From: a bacterium
GTDB lineage: Bacteria; Patescibacteriota; Minisyncoccia; Phycocordibacterales; UBA918
DNA: 12,564 nucleotides
Assembly (NCBI GenBank): GCA_027487145.1
Contig: JAIYEC010000033.1
Location: forward strand, 1 to 12,564
Direction: 5' to 3'
Shown here piece after piece: positions 1 to 6,365 of this stretch. A program made the position numbers and the translations under genes. A model generated the notes under the pieces. The model was not told the origin of the DNA, searched no databases, and was given only the letters and a program-made list of their open reading frames with translations. Every line of letters begins with the position of its first letter. The first letter of the stretch is position 1.

Positions 1-1377
1 AGCTAACTTGAGTGCGTCACGAACACCTACCAAGTAAAGTGTTTTTACCGCTGGAATATTAAGAGACTGAGCGAGAGCGTTTCTCATACTAATCGGCCCA
101 ACAAACTTATTATTATGATTGTTTGGTGCGTAACAAGGGAGTTCATTACTAAAGTCATTTGGCTCACAACTGGTTGAGAACTGAGTTTGTACGTCATAGA
201 GGATGGTTGTAGGGAGGTACCCATCACGCCACGCTGCTGCATACACAAATGGCTTAATGGCCGATCCTGGCTGTCGGTTGGCTAGTGCGATGTTAAAGTT
301 TCCTTCAATATCAGTACTGAAGTAATCTCGTGAGCCAACCATCACAAGCAAGTCACCATTTTTTGGATCAGTAGCAACCAACCCTGCATTTGAAGCGTTG
401 AATTTTTCAGTGTTGATAGCTACTTTCTCTGCAACAATCCGCTCTGCTTCTTGTTGCAGTTCCCAATCAAGGGTGCTAATTACTTTAAACCCACGTTCTG
501 CGAGTGCTTCCTCACCATATTTTTCTGCCAAAAGTTCTCGAACATACATAACAAAGTGGGGTGCTTTAATACCACTAACAATTTGTGGTTCAAATTCAAC
601 CACTTCATTTTTAGCGGCTTCATACTCTTCAACGGTGATGTAGCCGTTGTTACGCATTTTTTCTATCACTAATTTTTGTCGAGCATCTAAGTCAGCTCGG
701 TTGTTTCCGTAGGGAGAGAGGTAGGTTGGAGCTTGTGGAATAGCGGCTAAATATGCAGCCTCACCAATAGTGAGATCTTTCGCATTGGTGTTAAAGAAAG
801 CACGAGAGGCTTCTTCTACTCCGTAGATAGTTCCTCCGTACGGAGATTCGTTGAGGTAGATTTCTAAAATCTCATCTTTGGTCTTAAGTTGTTCTAGTTT
901 CAAAGCTAAGATAGCTTCTTTCGCTTTTCGGGTAAACGTCTTTTCGCGCTGAAGTACAGAGTTTTTAATTACCTGCTGTGTGATTGTAGAACCTCCTTGT
1001 CCAAGACCACCTTCCTGTACGTTGGATACAGCTGCTCGAATAATGGCTTTTACATCAATTCCGAAGTGGTTATAAAACTGGTCGTCCTCAATTGAGACGG
1101 TGGCATTTTTTACATAGGGAGAAATTTGATCAAACGGTACAACAGTGCGACGAACATCTTGGTGAAGGTCGTACAACATCACTTGGCCGGTTCTGTCATA
1201 GATTTTTGTTGATTGCTGTACTCGGCGTTCTTCAAAAGAAGAAAGATCTGGTATTTCAAGGGTAGAAAGCCAAATCAAAACAGCGGCCATGAGAAGAATA
1301 AGACCCGCAAAGCCAAAAATAAGGACATCGACTAAAATTTCACGCGAGTTTCGCTTGAGAGATAAACGTTTTTTCAT
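1..1377 (-). CDS. Class A penicillin-binding protein (PBP1A-like), C-terminus cut by window edge
   Basis: Bifunctional peptidoglycan synthase: glycosyltransferase plus transpeptidase, anchored in the cytoplasmic membrane with its catalytic part outside. I translated 459 codons from ATG at 1375-1377 with no stop before base 1. A short basic N-terminus precedes one membrane segment at about residues 16-38. Glycosyltransferase motifs follow in order: EDDQFYNHFG (catalytic Glu97), GGSTITQQ, RKAKEA and EIYLNE. The transpeptidase domain shows the active-site SxxK as SAIK (Ser372, in RQPGSAIKPF) and the SxN motif in QSLN. The KTG motif and C-terminus lie outside the window. It is divergent from tyrS. 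A -10-like element ends 13 bases before the start, giving a very short predicted leader. Family assignment is firm; the exact paralogue is not, so no symbol is given. Confidence 0.93.
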   Translation of the reverse strand, partial: MKKRLSLKRNSREILVDVLIFGFAGLILLMAAVLIWLSTLEIPDLSSFEERRVQQSTKIYDRTGQVMLYDLHQDVRRTVVPFDQISPYVKNATVSIEDDQFYNHFGIDVKAIIRAAVSNVQEGGLGQGGSTITQQVIKNSVLQREKTFTRKAKEAILALKLEQLKTKDEILEIYLNESPYGGTIYGVEEASRAFFNTNAKDLTIGEAAYLAAIPQAPTYLSPYGNNRADLDARQKLVIEKMRNNGYITVEEYEAAKNEVVEFEPQIVSGIKAPHFVMYVRELLAEKYGEEALAERGFKVISTLDWELQQEAERIVAEKVAINTEKFNASNAGLVATDPKNGDLLVMVGSRDYFSTDIEGNFNIALANRQPGSAIKPFVYAAAWRDGYLPTTILYDVQTQFSTSCEPNDFSNELPCYAPNNHNNKFVGPISMRNALAQSLNIPAVKTLYLVGVRDALKLA

Positions 1378-1390
1378 ACCTGTAGTGTCA

Positions 1391-1399
1391 ATAATAGCA
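1391..1399 (-). promoter_or_regulatory. Extended -10 promoter element for the PBP gene
   Basis: On the minus strand the sequence TGC-TATTAT ends 13 bases before the PBP start codon, so a start about 7 bases downstream would give a leader of roughly 6 bases. An AGG lies directly before the ATG. No convincing -35 box was seen. Confidence 0.45.
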
Positions 1400-1484
1400 C
1401 GATTTTAAGGAGTTATTTGGAAGCCTGGTATCAAAAAGGATGGGATAATAGGTTCTTAGTTTCACTTATATTATTACGATTTTG

Positions 1485-1493
1485 TGGTACAGT
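1485..1493 (+). promoter_or_regulatory. Extended -10 promoter element for tyrS
   Basis: TGG-TACAGT ends 9 bases before the ATG at 1503. Transcription starting about 7 bases downstream would leave a 2-base leader. No Shine-Dalgarno is present. This favours ATG 1503 over the in-frame TTG at 1482, which lies upstream of this element. The -35 region is weak. Confidence 0.45.
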
Positions 1494-1502
1494 TGTTTCA
1501 TT

Positions 1503-2744
1503 ATGACGTTATCTAAAGAGCTACAAGAGAGGGGATTTGTTCATCAATTCACTGCCGAAACATTGGGTGAAATTCTTGATGATAAAAAGCGGTTTGTGTA
1601 CCACGGCTTTGATCCCAGCGCCGATTCAATTCATGCGGGGAACTTCGTGCAGTGGATGTTGCTCAAACATCTCGCTAAACACGGGCACACTATTGTTCTT
1701 TTGGTGGGAGGTGCCACCGGCCGGATTGGTGACCCAAAACCAGACAGTGAACGCCCGTTGATTGATGAAGAAGAAATAAATCGACGAGTGCTTAAGATGA
1801 AAGCGCAAGCGGAACATCTCCTTGGTGACACTGTGGAGCTTGTTAATAATTACGATTGGTTCAAGGAGATTAAATTCCTCGACTTTTTGAGAGATATAGG
1901 AAAACACTTCACGGTAAATGAACTAATGAAGAAAGACGCGATTGCCACTCGTCTTGGTAGTGAAACTGGTCTTTCGTATACCGAATTTGCCTACCCTCTT
2001 GTCCAAGGCTATGACTACTTAGTTTTATACCGAACAAAAGGCTGCACCCTTCAGACAGGAGGGTCTGATCAGTGGGGAAATATGATTACAGGCGTCGACA
2101 TGATTCGAAAGATTGAAAAGGCTGAGGCTCATGTATTAACTACTCCGCTTATTATTGATAAAACTACCGGAAAGAAATTTGGTAAAAGTGAAGGAAATGC
2201 TGTTTGGCTTGATCCAGAAAAAACGTCGCCATACCATTTCTATCAGTTTTGGTTGAATGTGGCCGATGAGAATGTTATCGATTACCTCAAGCTATTTACC
2301 TTACTCTCACTTGATGAGATTGCTGAAGTAGAGCAGGCACATCTGCAGGCAGCTCATGAAAGACAAGCGCAGAAAGTTTTAGCCCAAGCGGTAACAACTA
2401 TGGTTCATGGCGAAACAATGACTGTTTCTGTTAAAGCTGTTTCTGAGATTTTGTTTGGAGAAGGTGATACAGCTACTCTTGATGAGACAGGAAAGCGCAT
2501 GCTGCTTGATAATGCCCCAACGTACACAACGGTTGAGGGGGTATCAATCGTTGATGTATTGGTTGCTGGCGGCCTGGCGAGTAGTAAGCGTGAAGCAAGA
2601 ACCTTTATTGAAAGTGGGGCAGTATCACTTGGTGGTGAGAAAATTACGGATAGTGAAGCAATACTTGGATTAAATCATTTTGTACACGGTATTGCTCTCC
2701 TCAAACGGGGCAAGAAACAGTACATTGTACTAACGTTGTCTTAG
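1503..2744 (+). CDS. tyrS: Tyrosyl-tRNA synthetase
   Basis: Charges tRNA-Tyr with tyrosine using ATP; cytoplasmic. The 413-aa length fits bacterial TyrRS. The class I signature appears as HAGN (residues 44-47, after DPSADSI) rather than HIGH, followed by GGATGRIGDP. The tyrosine/tRNA region contains QGYDYL and QTGGSDQWGN. The KMSKS loop is KFGKS (225-229). A C-terminal S4-like RNA-binding domain is visible in VLVAGGLASSKREARTFIESG. An upstream in-frame TTG at 1482 would add seven residues, but the family alignment and the promoter position favour ATG 1503. It is a single gene, ended by the strong hairpin about 30 bases after the stop. The Asn in the last position of the HIGH box is a known class I variant and need not mean loss of activity. 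Confidence 0.97.
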   Translation: MTLSKELQERGFVHQFTAETLGEILDDKKRFVYHGFDPSADSIHAGNFVQWMLLKHLAKHGHTIVLLVGGATGRIGDPKPDSERPLIDEEEINRRVLKMKAQAEHLLGDTVELVNNYDWFKEIKFLDFLRDIGKHFTVNELMKKDAIATRLGSETGLSYTEFAYPLVQGYDYLVLYRTKGCTLQTGGSDQWGNMITGVDMIRKIEKAEAHVLTTPLIIDKTTGKKFGKSEGNAVWLDPEKTSPYHFYQFWLNVADENVIDYLKLFTLLSLDEIAEVEQAHLQAAHERQAQKVLAQAVTTMVHGETMTVSVKAVSEILFGEGDTATLDETGKRMLLDNAPTYTTVEGVSIVDVLVAGGLASSKREARTFIESGAVSLGGEKITDSEAILGLNHFVHGIALLKRGKKQYIVLTLS

Positions 2745-2774
2745 ATTTGATGGATCCTAATAAATGACGTTTTA

Positions 2775-2822
2775 GTAAAGAATTAAAAAACTGGTCCCAA
2801 GACCAGTTTTTTAATTCTTTAC
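2775..2822. terminator. Bidirectional intrinsic terminator shared by tyrS and the acidic-protein gene
   Basis: A perfect 22-bp stem (2775-2796 with 2801-2822) closes on the loop CCAA. The core CTGGTC/GACCAG is flanked by A6 on one side and T6 on the other, so either strand gives a GC stem followed by a U-tract. It lies between two converging genes and overlaps the stop codon (2819-2821) of the minus-strand acidic gene. Confidence 0.92.
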
Positions 2823-3082
2823 ATCTCGTCAATATCGTCGAAACTATCGTAGTCTACATCTTCGGCATCATCTTCAAGACTGGCATCACCATCAAGCTCC
2901 TCTTCGTCTTCTTCCTCTTCCTCCTCATCGGTGGCTGTTTCTTCAAGGAGACCGAAGCCTTCCATGTCATCTTCCACAAGAGCATCATCTTCGTCGCCGA
3001 CTTCGCTCAAGAGGTCATCATCTAGAGATGCTGCCTCATCATCCAGTTCTTCTTCATCAAGGATTTCTTCATCGTCTTGCAT
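2819..3082 (-). CDS. Extremely acidic small protein, function unknown
   Basis: 87 residues from ATG 3080-3082, of which about 49 are Asp or Glu (56%), with no Lys, Arg or His at all by my count. It is low complexity, with an all-Asp/Glu run near the middle and an Asp-rich tail ending DDIDEM. No signal peptide or membrane segment is visible, so it should be cytoplasmic and largely disordered. An ATG three codons upstream (3089-3091) is possible, but it lies 1 base after the likely -10 (3093-3098) and so would fall outside a transcript made from that promoter. The gene sits apart from ruvC with a gap of about 145 bases and ends inside the shared terminator. The composition recalls acidic tails such as that of the RNA polymerase delta subunit or nucleic-acid mimics, but there is no domain to support any such role. 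Confidence 0.7.
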   Translation of the reverse strand: MQDDEEILDEEELDDEAASLDDDLLSEVGDEDDALVEDDMEGFGLLEETATDEEEEEEDEEELDGDASLEDDAEDVDYDSFDDIDEM

Positions 3083-3092
3083 GTACAACATA

Positions 3093-3098
3093 ATTATC
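3093..3098 (-). promoter_or_regulatory. Candidate -10 element for the acidic-protein gene
   Basis: GATAAT on the minus strand ends 10 bases before the ATG at 3082, predicting a leader of about 3 bases. The -35 region is AT-rich (TTGTTA at a long 19-base spacing) and not convincing. Confidence 0.35.
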
Positions 3099-3226
3099 TC
3101 TAGTTACGAATTGTTTATAACAAAGAAAGCGAGCTCCGAAAAGTGGCGACGTTTCTTTGCTGGGGATTTTACTAGGTGCTATTAAAACCTGCAAGTACCC
3201 AAAAGCGACGTATTATCCAATCATTT

Positions 3227-3706
3227 TTATATTCGTCTGCCGTAGGTGGCGAGGCAGGCAACACCGGTTGCGATAGCGTCATATTCGTCATCAAGCGCAT
3301 TTGTGGGGGTACCTTTGACGAGGCGACAAACCATATCAATAACAGCCTTTTTGTCGCTGTTACCGTAACCTGTTACTGAGGTTTTGATTTGTTGCGGACT
3401 AAACTCATAGATAGTACAGCCCGAGCTCTTGGCAATATAGATAAGCGCACCACGCGCTTCCGCGACCCCAATCGCAGTTTTTACATTCTTGTTAAAAAAT
3501 AGAGTCTCTACTGCCAGGGTATCAGGAGTGTACTCTTCTATAACCCCTAAAAACGCATCACCAATTACATGAATTCTGTCTGGCAAGGAATGGTTTTTAT
3601 CTGAAAGAAGACAGGTGGAGTATAGGAGGTGTTCGGAGCCTGCCCGGTACTCCATAACAGCCACACCTAGTCTGTCGTACCCGGGATCTATTGCAATGAC
3701 ACGCAT
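3227..3706 (-). CDS. ruvC: Holliday junction resolvase RuvC
   Basis: Endonuclease that cuts four-way DNA junctions during recombinational repair, normally with RuvAB. At 159 aa it is close to the usual 160-175. The RNase H-like fold is recognisable from IDPGYDRLG with catalytic Asp7, AVETLFF with Glu67, and the C-terminal DEYD with Asp140 and Asp143, matching the DExDxxD metal-binding set of the family. The segment FNKNVKTAIGVAEARG is the usual junction-binding loop and helix. The start ATG lies 3 bases after the yebC stop, so the two genes are almost certainly co-transcribed and perhaps translationally coupled. It is the last gene of the minus-strand cluster. No clear terminator hairpin with a T-tract follows it before the acidic gene. 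Confidence 0.95.
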   Translation of the reverse strand: MRVIAIDPGYDRLGVAVMEYRAGSEHLLYSTCLLSDKNHSLPDRIHVIGDAFLGVIEEYTPDTLAVETLFFNKNVKTAIGVAEARGALIYIAKSSGCTIYEFSPQQIKTSVTGYGNSDKKAVIDMVCRLVKGTPTNALDDEYDAIATGVACLATYGRRI

Positions 3707-3709
3707 ACG

Positions 3710-4261
3710 TTATTCTACCTCTTCAGGGAGAGAGTCAGTAGTGGTGAAAATTTCTTGAACATCATCTTGCTCCTCAATGGCTTCAATTACGTTGGCTAAT
3801 TTTTCACCGTCTTCATCGCTAATTTCAAGAGGGTTGTTCGGGACGTATCGGCCATTAATTTTGGTAAACGCCCACATGGCTGAACCAGGGGCACCCAGTT
3901 CGTGTCCAGCTTTGTGAAGAATGTGCTTGATCTCAGGCGCCGTACGGTTGTTGTTATCTGTGACAGCTGTAATAATCATTCCTACTCCACCTGGACCAAA
4001 CGCTTCAAAGATAACTTCTTCAAACGCTGTGCCGCCGATTCCGCTACCCTTTGCGATCGCTCGCTCAATGTTTTCTTTTGGCATTGAGTCTTTTTTGGCT
4101 CGCTCAACAGCGGCTACGACACCGGCTGAGGTGGCGTCACCACCAGCTTTTCGCGACTCCATCGCAATAAGTGCCGCGTGTTTTGAAAACAACTTACTCT
4201 TCTGCGCATCAGTAGCCGCTTTTTTATGCTTTATCTTTGACCATTTATTGTGACCTGACAT
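3710..4261 (-). CDS. yebC: YebC/PmpR/TACO1-family protein, short form
   Basis: Members were long described as DNA-binding regulators; TACO1 and some bacterial members act on ribosomes stalled at proline-rich stretches. The N-terminal domain is textbook: SGHNKWSKIKHKKAATDAQKSK, then MPKENIERAIAKG, FEAFGPGGV and TDNNNRTAPEIKH. The protein is 183 aa against a usual 235-250. Alignment from memory shows the missing part is internal: after SAMWAF the chain reaches the final segment (AIEEQDDVQEIFTTTD) within about 45 residues, so roughly 55-65 residues of the middle/C-terminal domains are absent. The frame is open throughout, so this is a shortened form and not a frameshift. There is no clear Shine-Dalgarno; the gene follows the 53-aa peptide gene by 6 bases and precedes ruvC by 3. 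yebC-ruv linkage is a classic bacterial arrangement. Confidence 0.93.
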   Translation of the reverse strand: MSGHNKWSKIKHKKAATDAQKSKLFSKHAALIAMESRKAGGDATSAGVVAAVERAKKDSMPKENIERAIAKGSGIGGTAFEEVIFEAFGPGGVGMIITAVTDNNNRTAPEIKHILHKAGHELGAPGSAMWAFTKINGRYVPNNPLEISDEDGEKLANVIEAIEEQDDVQEIFTTTDSLPEEVE

Positions 4262-4267
4262 AGAAAT

Positions 4268-4429
4268 TTACCAACCTGTTTTAAGAGGCTCAACTATTTT
4301 TACATTTCTTACTTCATCAGAATTTTCAGCTTTATACTCTGATAGAAAAGAGGTGAGTAGTATAAGTGTCCAGAAAAGAATTATTAAAATAATTAATTTG
4401 AACCAATTTTTTTTAATAAAATTTTTCAT
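4268..4429 (-). CDS. Small single-pass membrane protein (53 aa) in the ruvB-yebC interval
   Basis: Reading the minus strand from ATG 4427-4429 gives 53 codons and a TAA at 4268-4270. The start overlaps the ruvB TGA stop as ATGA, the usual sign of translational coupling, and its stop lies 6 bases before the yebC start. The N-terminus is basic (MKNFIKKNWFK), followed by one hydrophobic segment at about residues 11-29 (LIILIILFWTLILLTSFL) and a short mixed polar tail ending in EPLKTGW. The positive-inside rule suggests the N-terminus is cytoplasmic and the tail about 24 residues outside. The interval is more AT-rich than its neighbours. I do not recognise a family. The precise fit between ruvB and yebC argues for a real gene, but chance cannot be excluded for so short a frame. 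Confidence 0.68.
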   Translation of the reverse strand: MKNFIKKNWFKLIILIILFWTLILLTSFLSEYKAENSDEVRNVKIVEPLKTGW

Positions 4430-5406
4430 AAATTTTGAATGTGTTCGTAAGCCGATGGGCTGGCGACACGGCCCCGTGGAGTACGCTCTAAGAGTCCGTG
4501 GCGTATAAGATACGGCTCGATAACATCTTCAATAGTAGAGGGTTCTTCACCAGTTGCAGCAGCAATGGTGTTGAGCCCTACTGGGCCACCATTAAACTTA
4601 TGAATAATTGCTTCAAGGACCGAGCGATCAGGAGCGGTGAGACCGAGGTCGTCTATATCTAAGAGTCCAAAGGTTTTCTCAACAATCTCTTCTGACAAAG
4701 TACCACCTTCAAGCTGCGCTAAGTCACGACAGCGCTTCAAAAGGTAGTTGGCGGTACGTGGTGTCGCACGACAACGCTTTGCGATCCGTTCCAAGATTTC
4801 TCGATTGGTCTCAACGCTAAGGAGTGACGCAGAGCGTTCAAGAATAGTCGCTATTTCATCGTCACTGTAAAACTCAAGTCGGAAGGTTCCGCCAGAGAAA
4901 CGAGATCGAAGCGGGGAAGAGAGAAGTGAGATGCGGGTAGTAGCCGCCACCATAGTAAAAGGCGGGAGTTCAAGCTGCACAGTTCGGGCAGATGGCCCTT
5001 TCCCGATGATGATATCAAGCACCCCTGATTCCATCGCCGGGTAGAGCACTTCTTCGATACTCTTCGAGAGCCGGTGTATCTCGTCAATAAAGAGTACATC
5101 TCCTGGTGATAGGTTGGTGAGGATAGCCGCTAAGTCACCAACTCGTTCGATGGCTGGACCAGAGGTGATGCGCATATTGGTACCAAGAGTCTTCGCGACA
5201 AGATTTGCGAGTGTGGTCTTTCCAAGTCCCGGCGGTCCGTACAGAAGAATATGTTCTGCAGCGTGACCACGCTCACGAGCGGCAGTAAGAAGAATCCGAA
5301 GGTTTTCTTTGGTCTTCTTTTGGCCAATGTACTCTTCCCACGTTTGAGGGCGGAGGGTTCTATCAAGGCCGCTGGCGTCATCGCGGGTAATCGGGGGAGT
5401 AGTCAT
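4426..5406 (-). CDS. ruvB: Holliday junction branch-migration helicase RuvB
   Basis: AAA+ motor that drives branch migration of Holliday junctions, normally as hexamers on RuvA. At 326 aa it is of typical size (330-350). Visible in order: LDRTLRPQTWEEYIGQ near the N-terminus, Walker A GPPGLGKT (57-64), Walker B LFIDEIH (105-111), sensor 1 AATTR (154-158), an arginine-finger region PLRSRF (165-170), sensor 2 RATPRTANYLLKR, and the C-terminal winged helix with GGPVGLNTIAAATGE and LERTPRGR. ATG 5404-5406 is chosen because a consensus extended -10 ends 6 bases upstream and RuvB family starts fit. The in-frame extension to 5466 would run through the upstream gene's end. It ends by ATGA overlap with the small membrane-protein gene. 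No ruvA is present in the window. Confidence 0.97.
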   Translation of the reverse strand: MTTPPITRDDASGLDRTLRPQTWEEYIGQKKTKENLRILLTAARERGHAAEHILLYGPPGLGKTTLANLVAKTLGTNMRITSGPAIERVGDLAAILTNLSPGDVLFIDEIHRLSKSIEEVLYPAMESGVLDIIIGKGPSARTVQLELPPFTMVAATTRISLLSSPLRSRFSGGTFRLEFYSDDEIATILERSASLLSVETNREILERIAKRCRATPRTANYLLKRCRDLAQLEGGTLSEEIVEKTFGLLDIDDLGLTAPDRSVLEAIIHKFNGGPVGLNTIAAATGEEPSTIEDVIEPYLIRHGLLERTPRGRVASPSAYEHIQNL

Positions 5407-5412
5407 TGAGCT

Positions 5413-5421
5413 ATTATAGCA
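5413..5421 (-). promoter_or_regulatory. Consensus extended -10 promoter element for ruvB
   Basis: TGC-TATAAT on the minus strand ends 6 bases before the ruvB ATG, so transcription starting 7 bases downstream begins at the A of the start codon, giving a leaderless mRNA. It lies in the 19-base gap after the trmB-like stop, so ruvB can be driven separately from that gene. The -35 region is weak, which an extended -10 can tolerate. Confidence 0.65.
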
Positions 5422-5425
5422 AAAT

Positions 5426-6256
5426 TTAAATACTTGAGTCAGGCGCAGCTTTTCCAAGCGAGGCAAGAAATTTATCCGTGTAGTTAGGTTCTGGCTGAAT
5501 CGGCTTGCATTGAGGCCAAATTAGCTCAAATTGAACACGTAAAAGTTTACTAAAATCAGCACTGTGAACAACAAAACCAAAGACCTCTTCTCTTGACGAT
5601 ATAAAAGCAACCTTATCGCCATATAACCAATAACTCATAGCCCAGTTCATATGATTTGGTGCAATTCTGAGCTCTCGCAAAAAACCACCACCTACTCCCA
5701 TGAACGGGTAATCTTTAAGGCTAACTCCTCCGTCTTTTGGCCAAATACCCCGTACCGAGATATTACGTTTAATCCGCTTACGATTAAGAGCCTCAAGGTA
5801 TTCTGGCCCCAATAGCTCCATCATTTCTTTACTTGGCCACATTGTAAGAGTGTCTGTATTGTTATGCCACAACATTTCATTGAGTACTTTTTTTACACCA
5901 AGTACACCCGAATAAAATTTAATTTTTGGCTCAGCATGTGGGGTAGAGGCCGCAATATTGGGCAAGAAATCAAGGAGAGTACTTTTTCCAGACTCGAGAA
6001 GTTCAATTTTTTGTTCGAGAAGTCGAGGTAAGTTTCGGTAATCAGTGGCACTAAATATCTTCTTTGATCCTTCGTTCAGTTCGGTCACTAAGTCGTGTTC
6101 TTGAAGTATTTTAAGGTGGTCATATACGGAAGGACGGGGAATGTTTATGTTTTCCGCCAATTGGCGAGCCGAAGCTGGGCCGTATCGTAGTAATCGCTCA
6201 TAGAGCACTTCACTAGTTGAAGACAGTCCCAGTTCTTTAAATACAAGCTGAAGCAT
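5426..6256 (-). CDS. TrmB-family-like winged-helix transcriptional regulator
   Basis: 276 aa from ATG 6254-6256. Residues about 5-75 form a winged helix-turn-helix typical of TrmB/MarR-like proteins: a leading helix (SEVLYERLLRYGPASARQLAE), recognition helix in IPRPSVYDHLKIL, and wing (LVTELNEGSKKIFSA). A coiled-coil-like helix follows (LLEQKIELLESGKSTLLDFL), then a C-terminal domain opening with PKIKFYSGVLGVKKVLNEML, like the effector half of many TrmB-like proteins. The frame is open upstream to 6415, but ATG 6256 is preferred because a good promoter ends 6 bases before it and the longer version would overlap the divergent gene. It probably regulates itself and/or that divergent gene. The effector cannot be read from the sequence. 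Confidence 0.75.
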   Translation of the reverse strand: MLQLVFKELGLSSTSEVLYERLLRYGPASARQLAENINIPRPSVYDHLKILQEHDLVTELNEGSKKIFSATDYRNLPRLLEQKIELLESGKSTLLDFLPNIAASTPHAEPKIKFYSGVLGVKKVLNEMLWHNNTDTLTMWPSKEMMELLGPEYLEALNRKRIKRNISVRGIWPKDGGVSLKDYPFMGVGGGFLRELRIAPNHMNWAMSYWLYGDKVAFISSREEVFGFVVHSADFSKLLRVQFELIWPQCKPIQPEPNYTDKFLASLGKAAPDSSI

Positions 6257-6262
6257 CTTACC

Positions 6263-6291
6263 AAGATATGCTTTTTGTCGAAATTCGTCAA
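6263..6291 (-). promoter_or_regulatory. Sigma70-type promoter for the trmB-like gene
   Basis: On the minus strand, TTGACG (6286-6291), a 17-base spacer and TATCTT (6263-6268) are followed by only 6 bases and the ATG. The predicted transcription start is the start codon itself (leaderless). Confidence 0.65.
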
Positions 6292-6332
6292 CATTTTTAC
6301 AATTTAAGAGACATATTGCATAAATAAAAAAG

Positions 6333-6344
6333 ACAGGTTCCTGT
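6333..6344. promoter_or_regulatory. Small inverted repeat in the trmB-like/oxygenase-like divergent gap (candidate operator)
   Basis: ACAGG-TT-CCTGT has 5-base arms and lies in the 109-base gap between the divergent genes, upstream of the Shine-Dalgarno of the plus-strand gene. It is a plausible binding site for a dimeric winged-helix regulator. Short palindromes occur by chance, so this is only a suggestion. Confidence 0.25.
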
Positions 6345-6352
6345 AAGTGCAT

Positions 6353-6358
6353 AAAGGA
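6353..6358 (+). promoter_or_regulatory. Shine-Dalgarno of the 229-aa gene
   Basis: AAAGGA sits 7 bases before ATG 6366. It fixes that start and is the only clear Shine-Dalgarno I found at a gene start in the window; most other starts lack one. Confidence 0.6.
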
Positions 6359-6365
6359 TGTTCCA

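Noticed and set aside
1482..1502. TTG start adding seven residues to TyrRS
   Set aside because: It lies upstream of the likely -10, has no ribosome-binding site, and is not typical of the family.
2931..3185. Ser-rich 84-aa frame opposite the acidic gene
   Set aside because: Its Ser/Arg-rich composition is the antisense shadow of GAT/GAA/GAG codon runs on the other strand.
3160..3205. Imperfect hairpin downstream of ruvC as its terminator
   Set aside because: The arms pair only in short blocks with bulges (TACT/AGTA, AGGT/ACCT) and no T-tract follows on the minus strand.
4265..4300. A separate promoter for yebC (TTGAGC-17-TAAATT)
   Set aside because: The -10 would end only 3 bases before the yebC ATG, too close for a normal start site, and the genes are packed as an operon; not listed as a feature.
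5407..5466. 20-residue N-terminal extension of RuvB
   Set aside because: It overlaps the upstream gene's end and the consensus -10, and RuvB homologues start near MTTPPITRDD.
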